From an uncultured Pseudodesulfovibrio sp. (GTDB taxonomy: Bacteria; Desulfobacterota; Desulfovibrionia; Desulfovibrionales; Desulfovibrionaceae), in NCBI RefSeq assembly GCF_963664965.1, contig NZ_OY761823.1, forward strand, positions 1,374,001 to 1,438,000: 64,000 nucleotides of DNA. The letters run 5' to 3'. Below the pieces are notes generated by a model. The model was not told where the DNA came from and searched no databases. It saw only the letters and a program-made list of their open reading frames with translations. Positions within the stretch are counted from its first letter, which is position 1. Each line of letters opens with the position of its first letter. The translations under genes were made by a program, and so were the position numbers. Shown in pieces: positions 25,637 to 34,810 of this stretch.

Positions 25637-27002
25637 TGCAGTGAAGAAGGCATCCAATCCCAATTATGTTTCCACTACCAACGCCTGCAAGCTGTGCACT
25701 CCGCTCGGCGCATCCCTCGCCTTCCGGGGCGTGGAAGGCGGCATCCCGTTCCTGCACGGTTCGCAGGGCTGCGCCACCTACATGCGGCGTTACGTCATCT
25801 CTCATTATCGTGAACCCGTGGACATTGCTTCTTCCGCGCTGGGCGAAAAACACGCCATTTACGGCGGTGCGCCCAACCTCAAGAAGGGCATCCTCAACGT
25901 CATGAAGAAGTACGAGCCGTCCTGTATCGGCATCGCCACCACCTGCCTCACCGAGACCATCGGCGACGATGTGCCCATGATTCTCAAGGAGTTCAGGAGC
26001 GAATTCGGTGATCTCGACCTGCCCGAACTGGTGCAGGTCTCCACCCCCAGCTACAACGGTACGCACACCGACGGCTGGCACGGTGCGGTCCGTTCCCTCG
26101 TTGAACAGCTGTGCACTTCCAAGGCCGCTGATACCGGACGCGTAAACATCCTGCCGAACATGGTCTCGTGCGAGGACGTCCGCCACTTGCGCGATATCTG
26201 CCGTGATTTCAGCATAAATGCCACTATCCTGCCCGATATCTCGGAAACCCTCGATGGCCCCGCGCTGGAAGATTACGTGAAAATCCCGTCCGGGGGCACG
26301 CCCCTCAGCGAGATCAGGGAAATGTCTGGCGCGCTCGGCACAATCGAGTTCGGACGCTGCCTTCCCAAGCAGACGGGAGGCTCCTCCCTGGAGCGCGATT
26401 TCGGTGTGGCAAACCACCGTATCGGCCTGCCCATGGGGCTGCGCGAATCCGACCGTTTCCTTGAAACGCTGGAAGAGATTTCCGGCACGATCATGCCTCG
26501 CCGATACGAACTGGAGCGGGGCCGCCTCATCGACGCTTATGTAGACGGGCACAGGTATGTGTTCGGCAAGCGGGCCGTGGTCTACGGCGAGGAAGACCTC
26601 GTTGTCGGCCTGTGCGCCTTCCTTGCCGAAATCGGCGTAGACGTGGTGCTGGCAGGTTCCGGTTCCCGCAGGAAAGGCATGGAGGACGCCATCGCCAAGG
26701 TCACGGACGGCGTGGCCCGCAAGACCCCTGAAGTCTGCGAGGGCGTGGATTTCCACGATATCGCAGAAAAGGCCGAGGCCCTTAGGCCTGACCTGCTCAT
26801 TGGTCATTCCAAGGGCTACAGATATGCCAAGGCGTGGAATATCCCGCTTATTCGCGTGGGCTTTCCGGTTCATGACCGTTTTGGCGGCCAGCGCACCCTG
26901 CACCTCGGCTATCGCGGCGCGCTCAATCTGTTCGATCGTGTGGTCAACGCCGTCATTGAAAAGAAGCAGTCCGATTCACCCGTCGGCTACGGATATATCT
27001 AG
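25629..27002 (+). CDS. nifN: FeMo-cofactor scaffold protein NifN
   Basis: 457 residues from ATG 25629, which overlaps the nifE stop by 8 bp (an earlier in-frame start would lie inside nifE). NifK-like: TTNACKLCTPLGASLAFRGVEG, HGSQGCATYMRR, and ATTCLTETIGDDVP. As in NifN, one P-cluster Cys environment differs from NifK. Forms the NifEN scaffold. Confidence 0.95.
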   Translation: MSNAVKKASNPNYVSTTNACKLCTPLGASLAFRGVEGGIPFLHGSQGCATYMRRYVISHYREPVDIASSALGEKHAIYGGAPNLKKGILNVMKKYEPSCIGIATTCLTETIGDDVPMILKEFRSEFGDLDLPELVQVSTPSYNGTHTDGWHGAVRSLVEQLCTSKAADTGRVNILPNMVSCEDVRHLRDICRDFSINATILPDISETLDGPALEDYVKIPSGGTPLSEIREMSGALGTIEFGRCLPKQTGGSSLERDFGVANHRIGLPMGLRESDRFLETLEEISGTIMPRRYELERGRLIDAYVDGHRYVFGKRAVVYGEEDLVVGLCAFLAEIGVDVVLAGSGSRRKGMEDAIAKVTDGVARKTPEVCEGVDFHDIAEKAEALRPDLLIGHSKGYRYAKAWNIPLIRVGFPVHDRFGGQRTLHLGYRGALNLFDRVVNAVIEKKQSDSPVGYGYI

Positions 27003-27028
27003 GAAGATCAGGCTTACAGGAGATTATT

Positions 27029-28297
27029 ATGCATAAGGACATCACCAAGCACCCCTGTTTCAACAAGGAAACCGCAGGAAGCTGCGGCCGTGTACACCTG
27101 CCCGTGGCACCTAAGTGCAACATCCAGTGCAACTACTGCAACCGCAAGTACGACTGTGTGAACGAGTCCCGCCCCGGCGTGACGAGCAGTGTGCTCAAGC
27201 CGTTTCAGGCTGTTGAGTACATGGATAAAGTGCTGGCAAAAGAACCGAGGATAACGGTTGCAGGTATTGCCGGACCGGGTGACCCGTTTGCCAATCCAGC
27301 CGAAACCATCGAGACCATGCGCCTGCTTAACCAGAATCATCCCCACCTCCTGTTCTGCCTGTCGAGCAACGGTATGGGCATCCTGCCGTATCTTGACGAC
27401 ATCGCCGAACTCGGTGTGTCCCATGTGACCATCACCATTTCCGCCGTGGACCCGAAGGTCGGCGCGCAGATTTACGCTTGGGTCAAAGACGGCAATGTCG
27501 TCTACCACGGTGAGAAGGGGGCTGAAGTGCTCCTTGACCGTCAGCTCCGGGCTATCAAGGGCCTCAAGGAGCGTGGCATTATTGTCAAGGTCAATTCCAT
27601 CGTCATTCCCGGCATCAACGATGAACATATCATCGAAGTCGCCAAAGTCTGTGCCACTCTTGGTGCGGACATACAGAACATGATTCCGCTCAAGCCCACG
27701 GCTGACACTCCGTTCTCGCACTTGTCCGAACCGGGGCGGGAAACCGTGTTGCCGCTGCGTAGGGAAGGCGGAGAGTTCATTGAACAGATGACGCATTGCA
27801 AACGGTGTCGAGCCGATGCGGTCGGACTGCTCGGCAAGGATCAGTCCGCGTCCCTGTGCGGCACTTTGCAGGCCTGCTCCAAACTCAAGCCGCTGGAAGC
27901 CAAGTTGGCGCGTCCGCACGTCGCCGTCGCCACCCGTGAGGGCATGCTCGTGAATCAGCATCTCGGCGAGGCCACGTCCTTCCAGATTTGGTCCGAGGCT
28001 GATACCGGTGGTTACCGTTTCATTGAGGAAAGACAGGCTCCGGAGGTGGGCTGCGGTCCTCAGCGATGGGCCGATTTGTCCGACGTGCTCAAGGACTGCC
28101 GTGCCGTTCTGTCCGCTGCCATCGGTGAAACTCCACGCATGACTCTGGAGAAGAACGGGGTGAAGCCGTACGTTGTGGATGGGGTTATTGAAGATGCCTT
28201 GCGATTTGTTTACGAGGGCGGTGATATGAATGCTCTGAAGGTTCGTCGGACCGGTATTGGCGGCGGGTGCGCTGGAGGTGGAGGCGGCTGCGGCTAG
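27029..28297 (+). CDS. nifB: FeMo-cofactor biosynthesis radical SAM protein NifB
   Basis: 422 residues. C30-x3-C34-x2-C37 (PKCNIQCNYCNRKYDC) is the radical-SAM triad, with HPC at 8-10 and C19; HCKRCRADAVGLLG carries C257 and C260, which with the N-terminal residues hold the two precursor [4Fe-4S] clusters. The C-terminal third is the NifX-like cofactor-binding domain and ends in a Gly/Cys-rich tail (IGGGCAGGGGGCG). It fuses two clusters and inserts the central carbon from SAM. Last gene of the operon. Confidence 0.97.
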   Translation: MHKDITKHPCFNKETAGSCGRVHLPVAPKCNIQCNYCNRKYDCVNESRPGVTSSVLKPFQAVEYMDKVLAKEPRITVAGIAGPGDPFANPAETIETMRLLNQNHPHLLFCLSSNGMGILPYLDDIAELGVSHVTITISAVDPKVGAQIYAWVKDGNVVYHGEKGAEVLLDRQLRAIKGLKERGIIVKVNSIVIPGINDEHIIEVAKVCATLGADIQNMIPLKPTADTPFSHLSEPGRETVLPLRREGGEFIEQMTHCKRCRADAVGLLGKDQSASLCGTLQACSKLKPLEAKLARPHVAVATREGMLVNQHLGEATSFQIWSEADTGGYRFIEERQAPEVGCGPQRWADLSDVLKDCRAVLSAAIGETPRMTLEKNGVKPYVVDGVIEDALRFVYEGGDMNALKVRRTGIGGGCAGGGGGCG

Positions 28298-28320
28298 CTT
28301 CAAGCTCGAACAATTAAAAT

Positions 28321-28360
28321 CAGACAGCCCCGTCCTTGTCGATCAGGACGGGGCTGTCTG
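28321..28360. terminator. bidirectional terminator between nifB and nifA
   Basis: A perfect 16-bp stem, CAGACAGCCCCGTCCT with AGGACGGGGCTGTCTG, 8-nt loop. Located between convergent genes. T runs are weak on both sides. Confidence 0.8.
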
Positions 28361-28393
28361 GTTGGAAGGTGTGTATGGAGAAAACCGTTGTGC

Positions 28394-29971
28394 CTATGCT
28401 TGCTTTTGTCTTCGTAACTGTGCACGGCCTTCCGCAATCATGGCTTCAAGGCCATACTTCTTGACCCGGTATCCCATTTGGCGCGGCGTAATGCCGAGGG
28501 ATTCGGCGGCCTTGTATTGAAGCCATTCATTGCGCTTCAGGGACGCCACCACTTTGTTTTTCTCGAATTCTTTGAGCGACATGGTGCGTGTGGTGGGCTC
28601 ACTGATTTGCATGACTTCCTGTGCGGCGGCTGTCTGGCCCGGTGTCAGGTAGGGCCGGAGAAAATCCAGCCCGATGCGTTCGGTGTCGGACATGATGACC
28701 AAACGTTCGATGAGGTTTTGCATCTCGCGAACGTTGCCCGGCCAGTCATAACGGATGAGTGCCTCAAGTGCAGAGGGCGTGAAATGCACGGACCTCCCGT
28801 AGTCGTCAGCCATTTGCGACATGAAGTGGTTGAGCAGCTCCGTGATGTCCTCCTTCCGCTCGCGCAGGGCGGGCACTCGTATCGGAAAGACGTTCAGGCG
28901 ATAGTAGAGGTCGAGGCGAAATTTTCCCCGCTCCATGAGGTCGGTGAGGTCTCGGTTGGTTGCTGTGAGGATGCGGACATCAATGGTCTTGGTCTTGTTG
29001 CTTCCCAGCCGTTCCAATTCCTTTTCCTGCAACACGCGCAATAGTTTGGACTGGAGCGCAATGGGCAACTCGCCGATTTCATCAAGGAATATGGTGCCGT
29101 TGTGCGCTTCCTCGAACCTTCCTGGGCGGGTGGAAGTGGCTCCTGTGAACGCGCCTTTCTCATGTCCGAAGAGTTCCGATTCCAAGAGATTTTCCGGGAT
29201 GGAGGCGCAGTTGACTTTGATGAAGGGGTGCCCGTTGCGTTCGGAAAGCTCATGAATGATGCGCGCGATGAGCGTCTTGCCTACCCCGGATTCGCCGAGC
29301 AGAAGCACCGTGGCCTTGGTGGGGGAGACCTTTTCCATCTGGCGCTGCACTTCCTCCATGGCCGAGCTCTGGCCAACGATGTAAGGCCCTTTGTTGTTTT
29401 TGGCGATCTGGTACTTGAGCGAGGTGTTTTCACTGCGGAGGACAGCTTCGCGTTCCAGAATCTTTTCGTTAAGACTGATGAATTGACCGATGAGCGTGGC
29501 CACAATCTTGAGGAAATCAATGTCCTCATCGAATTCAATCTCGTCTTCGAAGACCCTGTCCACGTTGAGCACACCGATGGGATCGCCATGCAGAATGATG
29601 GGGACGCCCACGAATGAAATCATGCCGCGTTTGACCCGTCGAGACCCGGTTTTGTCAAGGAATAGCGGTTCGTTGTCGATGTCGGGTACGTAATATGGTT
29701 TTCCAGTCTGGAAAATACGCCCTGTGACGCCTTCGTTCAGGCGGTATACACCGCGCTGCTTTTCCTCGGTGGTCAGTCCATATGAGGCGCTGATGGACAG
29801 GTGGCCGGTTTGCGGATCGTACAAGGTGACTGTTGCCCGTTGCATGGCAAGTTCTTCGGACATGATGCGTAGCACGGATTCAAGGGCCGATTCCAAGTCA
29901 ATGGCCTGCTCAATGTCTTGGCAAATGGCAAGGAGTGCCGAAAGTTTCAGTCCGTGTACCGTGGGTCGCAT
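28394..29971 (-). CDS. nifA: nitrogen-fixation sigma-54 activator NifA
   Basis: 525 residues from ATG 29971. Domains: N-terminal GAF (about 10-160, [18 protein letters not shown]), AAA+ domain with Walker [13 protein letters not shown], the sigma-54 contact GAFTGA and Walker [11 protein letters not shown], and a C-terminal Fis-type helix-turn-helix ([20 protein letters not shown]). The linker before the HTH has no Cys cluster, so it is not the oxygen-sensing type of rhizobia. The frame is open upstream to 30100; I prefer 29971 since residues before it look unlike NifA, but no good ribosome site is visible at either. It activates the promoters at 17237-17467. Confidence 0.92.
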   Translation of the reverse strand: MRPTVHGLKLSALLAICQDIEQAIDLESALESVLRIMSEELAMQRATVTLYDPQTGHLSISASYGLTTEEKQRGVYRLNEGVTGRIFQTGKPYYVPDIDNEPLFLDKTGSRRVKRGMISFVGVPIILHGDPIGVLNVDRVFEDEIEFDEDIDFLKIVATLIGQFISLNEKILEREAVLRSENTSLKYQIAKNNKGPYIVGQSSAMEEVQRQMEKVSPTKATVLLLGESGVGKTLIARIIHELSERNGHPFIKVNCASIPENLLESELFGHEKGAFTGATSTRPGRFEEAHNGTIFLDEIGELPIALQSKLLRVLQEKELERLGSNKTKTIDVRILTATNRDLTDLMERGKFRLDLYYRLNVFPIRVPALRERKEDITELLNHFMSQMADDYGRSVHFTPSALEALIRYDWPGNVREMQNLIERLVIMSDTERIGLDFLRPYLTPGQTAAAQEVMQISEPTTRTMSLKEFEKNKVVASLKRNEWLQYKAAESLGITPRQMGYRVKKYGLEAMIAEGRAQLRRQKQA

Positions 29972-29980
29972 GCATAAATT

Positions 29981-29999
29981 AAAGCAAGCATGGTGCCAT
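29981..29999 (-). promoter_or_regulatory. sigma-54 promoter-like site at the nifA start
   Basis: Minus strand ATGGCACCATGCTTGCTTT matches TGGCAC-N5-TTGC with GG and GC 10 bp apart. The predicted transcript would start at about 29972, directly at the chosen nifA ATG, so a leaderless message or a chance match must be considered. Confidence 0.45.
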
Positions 30000-30273
30000 G
30001 TGGTTTGAGCGTAAAAATGTGTTTGATATTGGCTTGTTGTTCGCTGAGAGGTACGGAGGGATTGTGCAAAAATGTAAATACCGGCGAAACAGTTGTACAA
30101 TGATGCAACATGGAACTGTGTTATTCAGGCCATCTGGGCAAGCAGACTGTGGAGCTGTCATGAGCGGGCGTATTCAGAACCGGTCGCTCGAAGTGATGGA
30201 TCCCATCTATGGTGAATCGGTCAACCTAACTATACAACGTTCTGTTTTTGAGGGTGAAGGGAGCGCGTCGAAT

Positions 30274-30879
30274 TTATGTCAGATGGGTTGCAGGTTCTAT
30301 CAAGCCCGCTTTGAGCGCTTCGATGAAATCGGCCCGTCCGGCTATGGGAGCGAGAATTCTACTGGGAGTGCGCCCCAGTTCCTCTAGAGAGTGTGCGTCG
30401 CTTCCTCCGCTGGCTGCCAGGTCGTAGCGGTCAAACCATTCCAGAGTTTGTTCATTGGCTTCGGGCTTGTTGCGACCGTTCACCCGCTCCACCACAGAGC
30501 AGAGCCCTTCACGTACTGCAAATTCGCTGACGCTTCGGCCCGGTCGAAATGGGTGCGCTGCAATGGCGACCCCGCCCTTGTTGTCCACCATCTGTAAAAG
30601 TTGTCGGGCGTCCAGTCCCGGCTCCAGATATTCAAATGGCCCGAACAGGAGGAAATCTCCGTCCGGGGTGGCGTATTCCATGCCGAAGATCACGCAGAGA
30701 CCGTTTGCCTGTATCCCTTCATCAATTCGGTGGCGAACATCCATGGTGTCATGGTCTGTGATGCATACACCGTCCAACCCCTGTATAGCGGCGTTGTCCA
30801 GGATTTCTTCCAAGGTAAGCTTGCTGCACTTGGATATGGTCGTATGCACGTGGAGGTCCATGATCATGGAATTTTTCAT
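30274..30879 (-). CDS. PHP-domain metal-dependent phosphoesterase
   Basis: About 201 residues from ATG 30879 (the frame extends to 30933; neither start has a clear ribosome site). PHP motifs are all present: MDLHVHTTIS, ITDHDTM, GMEYATPDG, IAAHPFRPG and GGSDAHSLEELG; the His and Asp residues bind three metals. Related proteins hydrolyse phosphoesters such as nucleoside 3',5'-bisphosphates. Divergent from the mutase gene with about 140 bp between them. Confidence 0.85.
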   Translation of the reverse strand: MKNSMIMDLHVHTTISKCSKLTLEEILDNAAIQGLDGVCITDHDTMDVRHRIDEGIQANGLCVIFGMEYATPDGDFLLFGPFEYLEPGLDARQLLQMVDNKGGVAIAAHPFRPGRSVSEFAVREGLCSVVERVNGRNKPEANEQTLEWFDRYDLAASGGSDAHSLEELGRTPSRILAPIAGRADFIEALKAGLIEPATHLT

Positions 30880-31019
30880 GGCACAGATTCTATTCGAACA
30901 GTGATGCATTGCAAAATTGAAAATATTACTCATGTGAATATAATGTATTTATAAAATCTATCAATTTCACTTGGCTTTGATTTTGTGTAGTTTGGACTCT
31001 TATTTGATGGGAGATATTG

Positions 31020-32339
31020 ATGCCGAATACATGCATATTATTGTTGCTCGACGGCCTCGGAGATCGATCCTACGAACGGTTGGGCGGGAAGACGCCGCTT
31101 CAGGCTGCCAGCACGCCACATCTTGACGCTCTGGCTTCCAGAGGGGGGCTCGGGCTGTACCACGCAGGTTGTGTCGGTCAGGCTTTGCCTAGTGAGAATG
31201 CCCATTTCGCCATGTTCGGTAGGAGACCGGAGGAATTTCCCGGCCGAGGGGCGCTTGAAGCGCTTGGTTGTGGGCTTGATCTGAAGCAGGGTGAGGTTGC
31301 AGTATTGGCACACATTGCCGCAGTTGAGGATGACGGCAGTGTCTTTCGGTTGAAAAAAGATGTCCCCAAAGTAGACACCGAGACAGCGGCAGAATTGGTT
31401 CAGGCCGTGGATTTCTTCGAAGCCGATGGGGTTTCCATCCGTTATCACGCCTTTAAGGGGACCTTTGGTGTACTTGTGCTGTCAGGTAACTCCTCACCCT
31501 TTTTTACGGATACCGGGGTTATGCTTCAAGGAGCGGTCATTCCTCAAATTCAGCCGTTTGCTACTCATGTAGATGACCCTGCAACCTTGGCTACATGTCG
31601 CGCCCTGACAAAATACGTCTTACACGCCCGCTCCATACTGAAGCGGCATCCGGTCAATCAAGAACGAATCCAGCAGGGGGTATCCCCTTTAGATTTCATT
31701 GTGACCCAACGTCCCGGACGGGCTACTGCGGTTCCGTCTTTCCGCCAGAGTCACGGCCTCAACGCCTTGTCCATTTCAAATGGGGCCATGTACCGTGGCT
31801 TGTGTCGCCATTTGGGCATGGCGCACGAGTCAGCGCCGGACAGTGGGGATGTCGAGGCTGATTATCGGGCCGCTCTTGCCATTGCCGAGTGTAACCGGGC
31901 GGCGTTCGATTTCATTCACGTTCATACCAAGGCCCCGGATCAGGCAGCCCATTCCAAAGATCCCCGCGCAAAGCTCGAAGCCATAGAGGCGCTGGATCGA
32001 GCCATTGGGGTGGAGGGCATGGTTTTCGCTGCCGATCCGGATGTTTTACTGGTTGTAGCGGCTGATCACTCCACGCCGAGTTCCGGCCCGCTCATTCACT
32101 CTGGCGAGCCGGTGCCTCTGCTCTTTCATGGAAAAGGGGTACGCAGGGACGAGGAAGTCCGGTTTGACGAAATTGCGGCGGCGCGTGGAGCGCTTGGAAC
32201 TGTGCGAGGGAGTGAACTCATGCTCTGTATCCTGAATGCGTTGGACAGAGTCAAGTTGACGGGAATTATGGACACTCCTCAGGATCAGCCATACTATCCT
32301 GGCGATTGTGAACCTTTCCCGATTTCGGACGAGGGCTAG
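31020..32339 (+). CDS. apgM: archaeal-type 2,3-bisphosphoglycerate-independent phosphoglycerate mutase
   Basis: 439 residues from ATG 31020 behind GGGAG (a TTG three bases earlier is in frame). Alkaline-phosphatase superfamily: LLLLDGLGDRSYERLGGKTPL at the N-terminus (in part LLLDGLGDR), catalytic Ser in PSENAHFAMFG, FPGRGALEALG, then HTKAPDQAAHSKDPRAKLEA and VVAADHSTPSSGPLIHSGEP with the metal ligands. It resembles ApgM proteins, which interconvert 3- and 2-phosphoglycerate; a phosphonate-type mutase role is less likely but not excluded. Confidence 0.83.
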   Translation: MPNTCILLLLDGLGDRSYERLGGKTPLQAASTPHLDALASRGGLGLYHAGCVGQALPSENAHFAMFGRRPEEFPGRGALEALGCGLDLKQGEVAVLAHIAAVEDDGSVFRLKKDVPKVDTETAAELVQAVDFFEADGVSIRYHAFKGTFGVLVLSGNSSPFFTDTGVMLQGAVIPQIQPFATHVDDPATLATCRALTKYVLHARSILKRHPVNQERIQQGVSPLDFIVTQRPGRATAVPSFRQSHGLNALSISNGAMYRGLCRHLGMAHESAPDSGDVEADYRAALAIAECNRAAFDFIHVHTKAPDQAAHSKDPRAKLEAIEALDRAIGVEGMVFAADPDVLLVVAADHSTPSSGPLIHSGEPVPLLFHGKGVRRDEEVRFDEIAAARGALGTVRGSELMLCILNALDRVKLTGIMDTPQDQPYYPGDCEPFPISDEG

Positions 32340-32354
32340 CGAAGGAGATAGGGC

Positions 32355-32924
32355 ATGACCTTATTGCATGAGACAGGCGTCATACATGGCCGTTTTCAGG
32401 TTCTTCACAACGATCATTTGACCTACCTCCTGGCTGGGAAGGAGTTGTGTCGTCATCTTGTCGTGGGCATTACCAATCCGTGTCCGGCACTGACTCGCGA
32501 TGAAGTCGAGGACTCCATGCGTTCGGCTGCGATTTCCAACCCGCTGAGCTATTATGAGCGTAGTCGTATGGTGGCTGACGCCTTGGCTGAGGTTGGAGTC
32601 GACAGGGCAGATTTTTCAGTGGTGCCGTTACCCATCAACATGCCGGAACAATACCACTACTTCGTCCCTATGGACGCGACATTCTATCTGACCGTTTACG
32701 ATGACTGGGGACGCAAGAAGCTCAATTACTTCCAAGGCCTCGGGATACAGATCCATGTCCTTTGGGAACGTGCCCTCAAGGATAAGGGCATCAGTTCAAC
32801 GGACGTACGTACACGTATGGCGGAAGGGCGCGAATGGCGTTCCATGGTCCCCGGAGCGACTGCCCGACTCATGGATCGTTGGCATATTGATTCTCGGCTT
32901 GCAAAATTGCACGTCGCCAGTTGA
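32355..32924 (+). CDS. nicotinamide-nucleotide adenylyltransferase-like protein
   Basis: 189 residues behind GAAGGAG. GRFQVLHNDHLTYLL is the H-x-x-H nucleotidyltransferase motif, and ISSTDVRTRMAEG the second ATP-binding motif (ISxTxxR) of NadM/NMN adenylyltransferases. It would join NMN or NaMN with ATP to make (deamido-)NAD. Operon partner of the mutase gene, 15 bp apart. Confidence 0.82.
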   Translation: MTLLHETGVIHGRFQVLHNDHLTYLLAGKELCRHLVVGITNPCPALTRDEVEDSMRSAAISNPLSYYERSRMVADALAEVGVDRADFSVVPLPINMPEQYHYFVPMDATFYLTVYDDWGRKKLNYFQGLGIQIHVLWERALKDKGISSTDVRTRMAEGREWRSMVPGATARLMDRWHIDSRLAKLHVAS

Positions 32925-33499
32925 GGCGTAGCCTCATGGAAGTTAGGGCGGTTTATTTTGCTTTTATGTCCGTTTTTTCCTCGACACGAAAAATTGGACA
33001 CAGATTGAAGTCGAGTTGATGAGCGGGGCTTGTTAAAAGCATTCAAAATCATCTTTCGGCAATTGAGCCTGTGGCCGTTTCGTAACAGAGGAGGCAGGCC
33101 GCGCTTTTCGTGTCGGGAGTTCTTCGCTTTTAAATTTGAAAAAAAATGGCCTCCTGCATGTCAAAAGCAGGGGGGGAATAAGCTATTGTGTCCCAATCCA
33201 GAGCAACAACATGCGTATATATTGAAATCAAGCACCCCATGCACGCAATGCACGAATAGGAATAAACGGGCGGCTCTTTCTTCTTAGTTGGTTCGTTTAA
33301 ATATGATCGCACAAGTTGGCTGTGTGCTGATGTTTATCGGAGCAGAAGGTGTTTTCCGGGAAATCCGATGCTCCTTTCGTATGAACAAAAAGACATGTCG
33401 GCCTCCTGTTTGTTTGGGACCTGTTGGTATTGTTACCAACAAAAACAAGGAGTGCCGACATGGTCTTTGGGGTCAAATGGGTGTCGCGGGGCTGAATGA
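32925..33499. other. intergenic region with two inverted repeats
   Basis: 575 bp without a supported gene. It holds CGACACGAAAA (32982-32992) inverted at 33105-33115, and the long hairpin at 33386-33470. Both ends are 3' ends of flanking genes, so it needs no promoter, which makes the structures stand out. Confidence 0.5.
33386..33470. repeat. long imperfect hairpin
   Basis: About 35 bases on each side pair: AAAGACATGTCGGC with GCCGACATGGTCTTT at the base, CTCCTGTTTGTTT with AAAAACAAGGAG in the middle, and GTTGGTA with TTACCAAC at the tip. It lies 30 bp behind the dehydrogenase operon. It could be a terminator, a small RNA or a REP-like element. Confidence 0.6.
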
Positions 33500-34807
33500 T
33501 TAAGCGTCCATAGCCTCCGCCAGAATCTGGATGACATGTTTGACCGGCATGGTCGTATTGGGGTTTCTTCTTACTCCGTCACGCAGTTGCAGAATGCAAC
33601 CGGGGCACGCAGTCGCCATGACCTCGGCATCGGTGCCAGCGGCATCGGCGATTTTTTTCTTCTGGATAGCCTTGGAACGCTCCATATTGGCGAGACAGTA
33701 CGTGCCGCCAAGACCGCAACAGGCTTCGGGGTGCTGCATTTCCTTGATCTCGTTTCGCGTGGCCTCTGCCAGTATCTGGCGCGGTTCAACGGTGAGCTTC
33801 TGGGCTTTTCGCAGATGGCACGGGTCATGGTAGGTGGCACGAATCCTGTCTGCGTTTTTGAGCAGCGAGCCGAGTCGTTCCTGATCGACGTGGGCCGTCA
33901 GGTATTCAGTGATGTCCATGGTGCGTTCTGCAATGTTTTTTAGGGCTGAAGCGAGGTTGGGGTCGTCACCGAATCGATCCAGATAACCATGCTTGAGCAT
34001 GTGGCCACACGAAGCACAGGCATTGACAATTGGGACTTCCGTGTCATCGCTTGCAAGGGCCTCGATATTTCGTTTGGCTTGCTTGCGAACTATGTCGGCC
34101 TCGCCGGTGGCAAGCATGGGCATGCCGCAGCATGCCTGATTGGGAGGTACGTCTACGGAGACGCCGAGGGCGTTGAGAACCTTGACCAGGCTGTGGCCGA
34201 TTTCGGTCATGAAGTAGTTCGTCATACATCCTGTGAAGAAGATAACCTTGGGTTGTCCCGGCTTACCTGAGAATTGCACTTCATTTCGAAAGGATTTTTC
34301 CGCCAATTTCGGGACGTACTGGTTCGCATCCACCATGGGCATGGCGAAGCGGCGATAGAGCCCACTCGTCTTGGGGACGGATTTGAAGGCGAGTCTCTGT
34401 GCCATGGAGCCGATTTTCGTTCCGGCATCCAACACCCCCTGAGGCAGGGAAAGGGCCTGAGCCACAGCCTTTTTGATAGGCGGGGTGCCCATCTTGTCAT
34501 TGAATGCTTCCCGTACGGCAATAACCACCTTGTCCGCTCGCGCACCACTGGAGCATTGGCTTGCACAGCCTGTGCATAGCAGACAGTTGTCAAAAAGTTC
34601 ACGCGTGCTTTCGTTGAATTCAAGATCGCCGCGCGCGAGACTTTCGGCAATCGCGATTTTGCCTCGGGCTGTGTATCTTTCCGAAGGTGTTTCGCCGAAC
34701 ACCGGGCAGACGGTTCGGCATTCCCCGCAGCGGATGCAGTTGTCTGCCTCTTTTTTGACCAGCTTCAGCAATGCGGCCATTTTTTCATCGTGTGTCTGTT
34801 TTGTCAT
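33500..34807 (-). CDS. Fe-S subunit of a D-lactate/glycolate-type dehydrogenase
   Basis: 435 residues, GlcF-like. Two [4Fe-4S] motifs lie at the N-terminus (NCIRCGECRTVCPVFG and NCLLCTGCASQCSSG), followed by two CCG domains (PNQACCGMP and PEACCGLGGTYC). It takes electrons from the FAD subunit encoded just upstream (3-bp gap) and passes them to the membrane or a soluble carrier. Last gene of the long leftward operon. Confidence 0.92.
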   Translation of the reverse strand: MTKQTHDEKMAALLKLVKKEADNCIRCGECRTVCPVFGETPSERYTARGKIAIAESLARGDLEFNESTRELFDNCLLCTGCASQCSSGARADKVVIAVREAFNDKMGTPPIKKAVAQALSLPQGVLDAGTKIGSMAQRLAFKSVPKTSGLYRRFAMPMVDANQYVPKLAEKSFRNEVQFSGKPGQPKVIFFTGCMTNYFMTEIGHSLVKVLNALGVSVDVPPNQACCGMPMLATGEADIVRKQAKRNIEALASDDTEVPIVNACASCGHMLKHGYLDRFGDDPNLASALKNIAERTMDITEYLTAHVDQERLGSLLKNADRIRATYHDPCHLRKAQKLTVEPRQILAEATRNEIKEMQHPEACCGLGGTYCLANMERSKAIQKKKIADAAGTDAEVMATACPGCILQLRDGVRRNPNTTMPVKHVIQILAEAMDA

Positions 34808-34810
34808 GGC

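Noticed and set aside
25281-27002. A 573-codon open frame longer than nifN
   Set aside because: The first 116 codons lie inside nifE in another frame; the NifN sequence begins at ATG 25629, which overlaps the nifE stop by 8 bp.
28394-30100. nifA starting at 30100 with 43 extra residues
   Set aside because: The extra N-terminal residues look non-coding (many Ser, Thr, Gln, His, Phe) and unlike NifA; kept as a lower-probability alternative.
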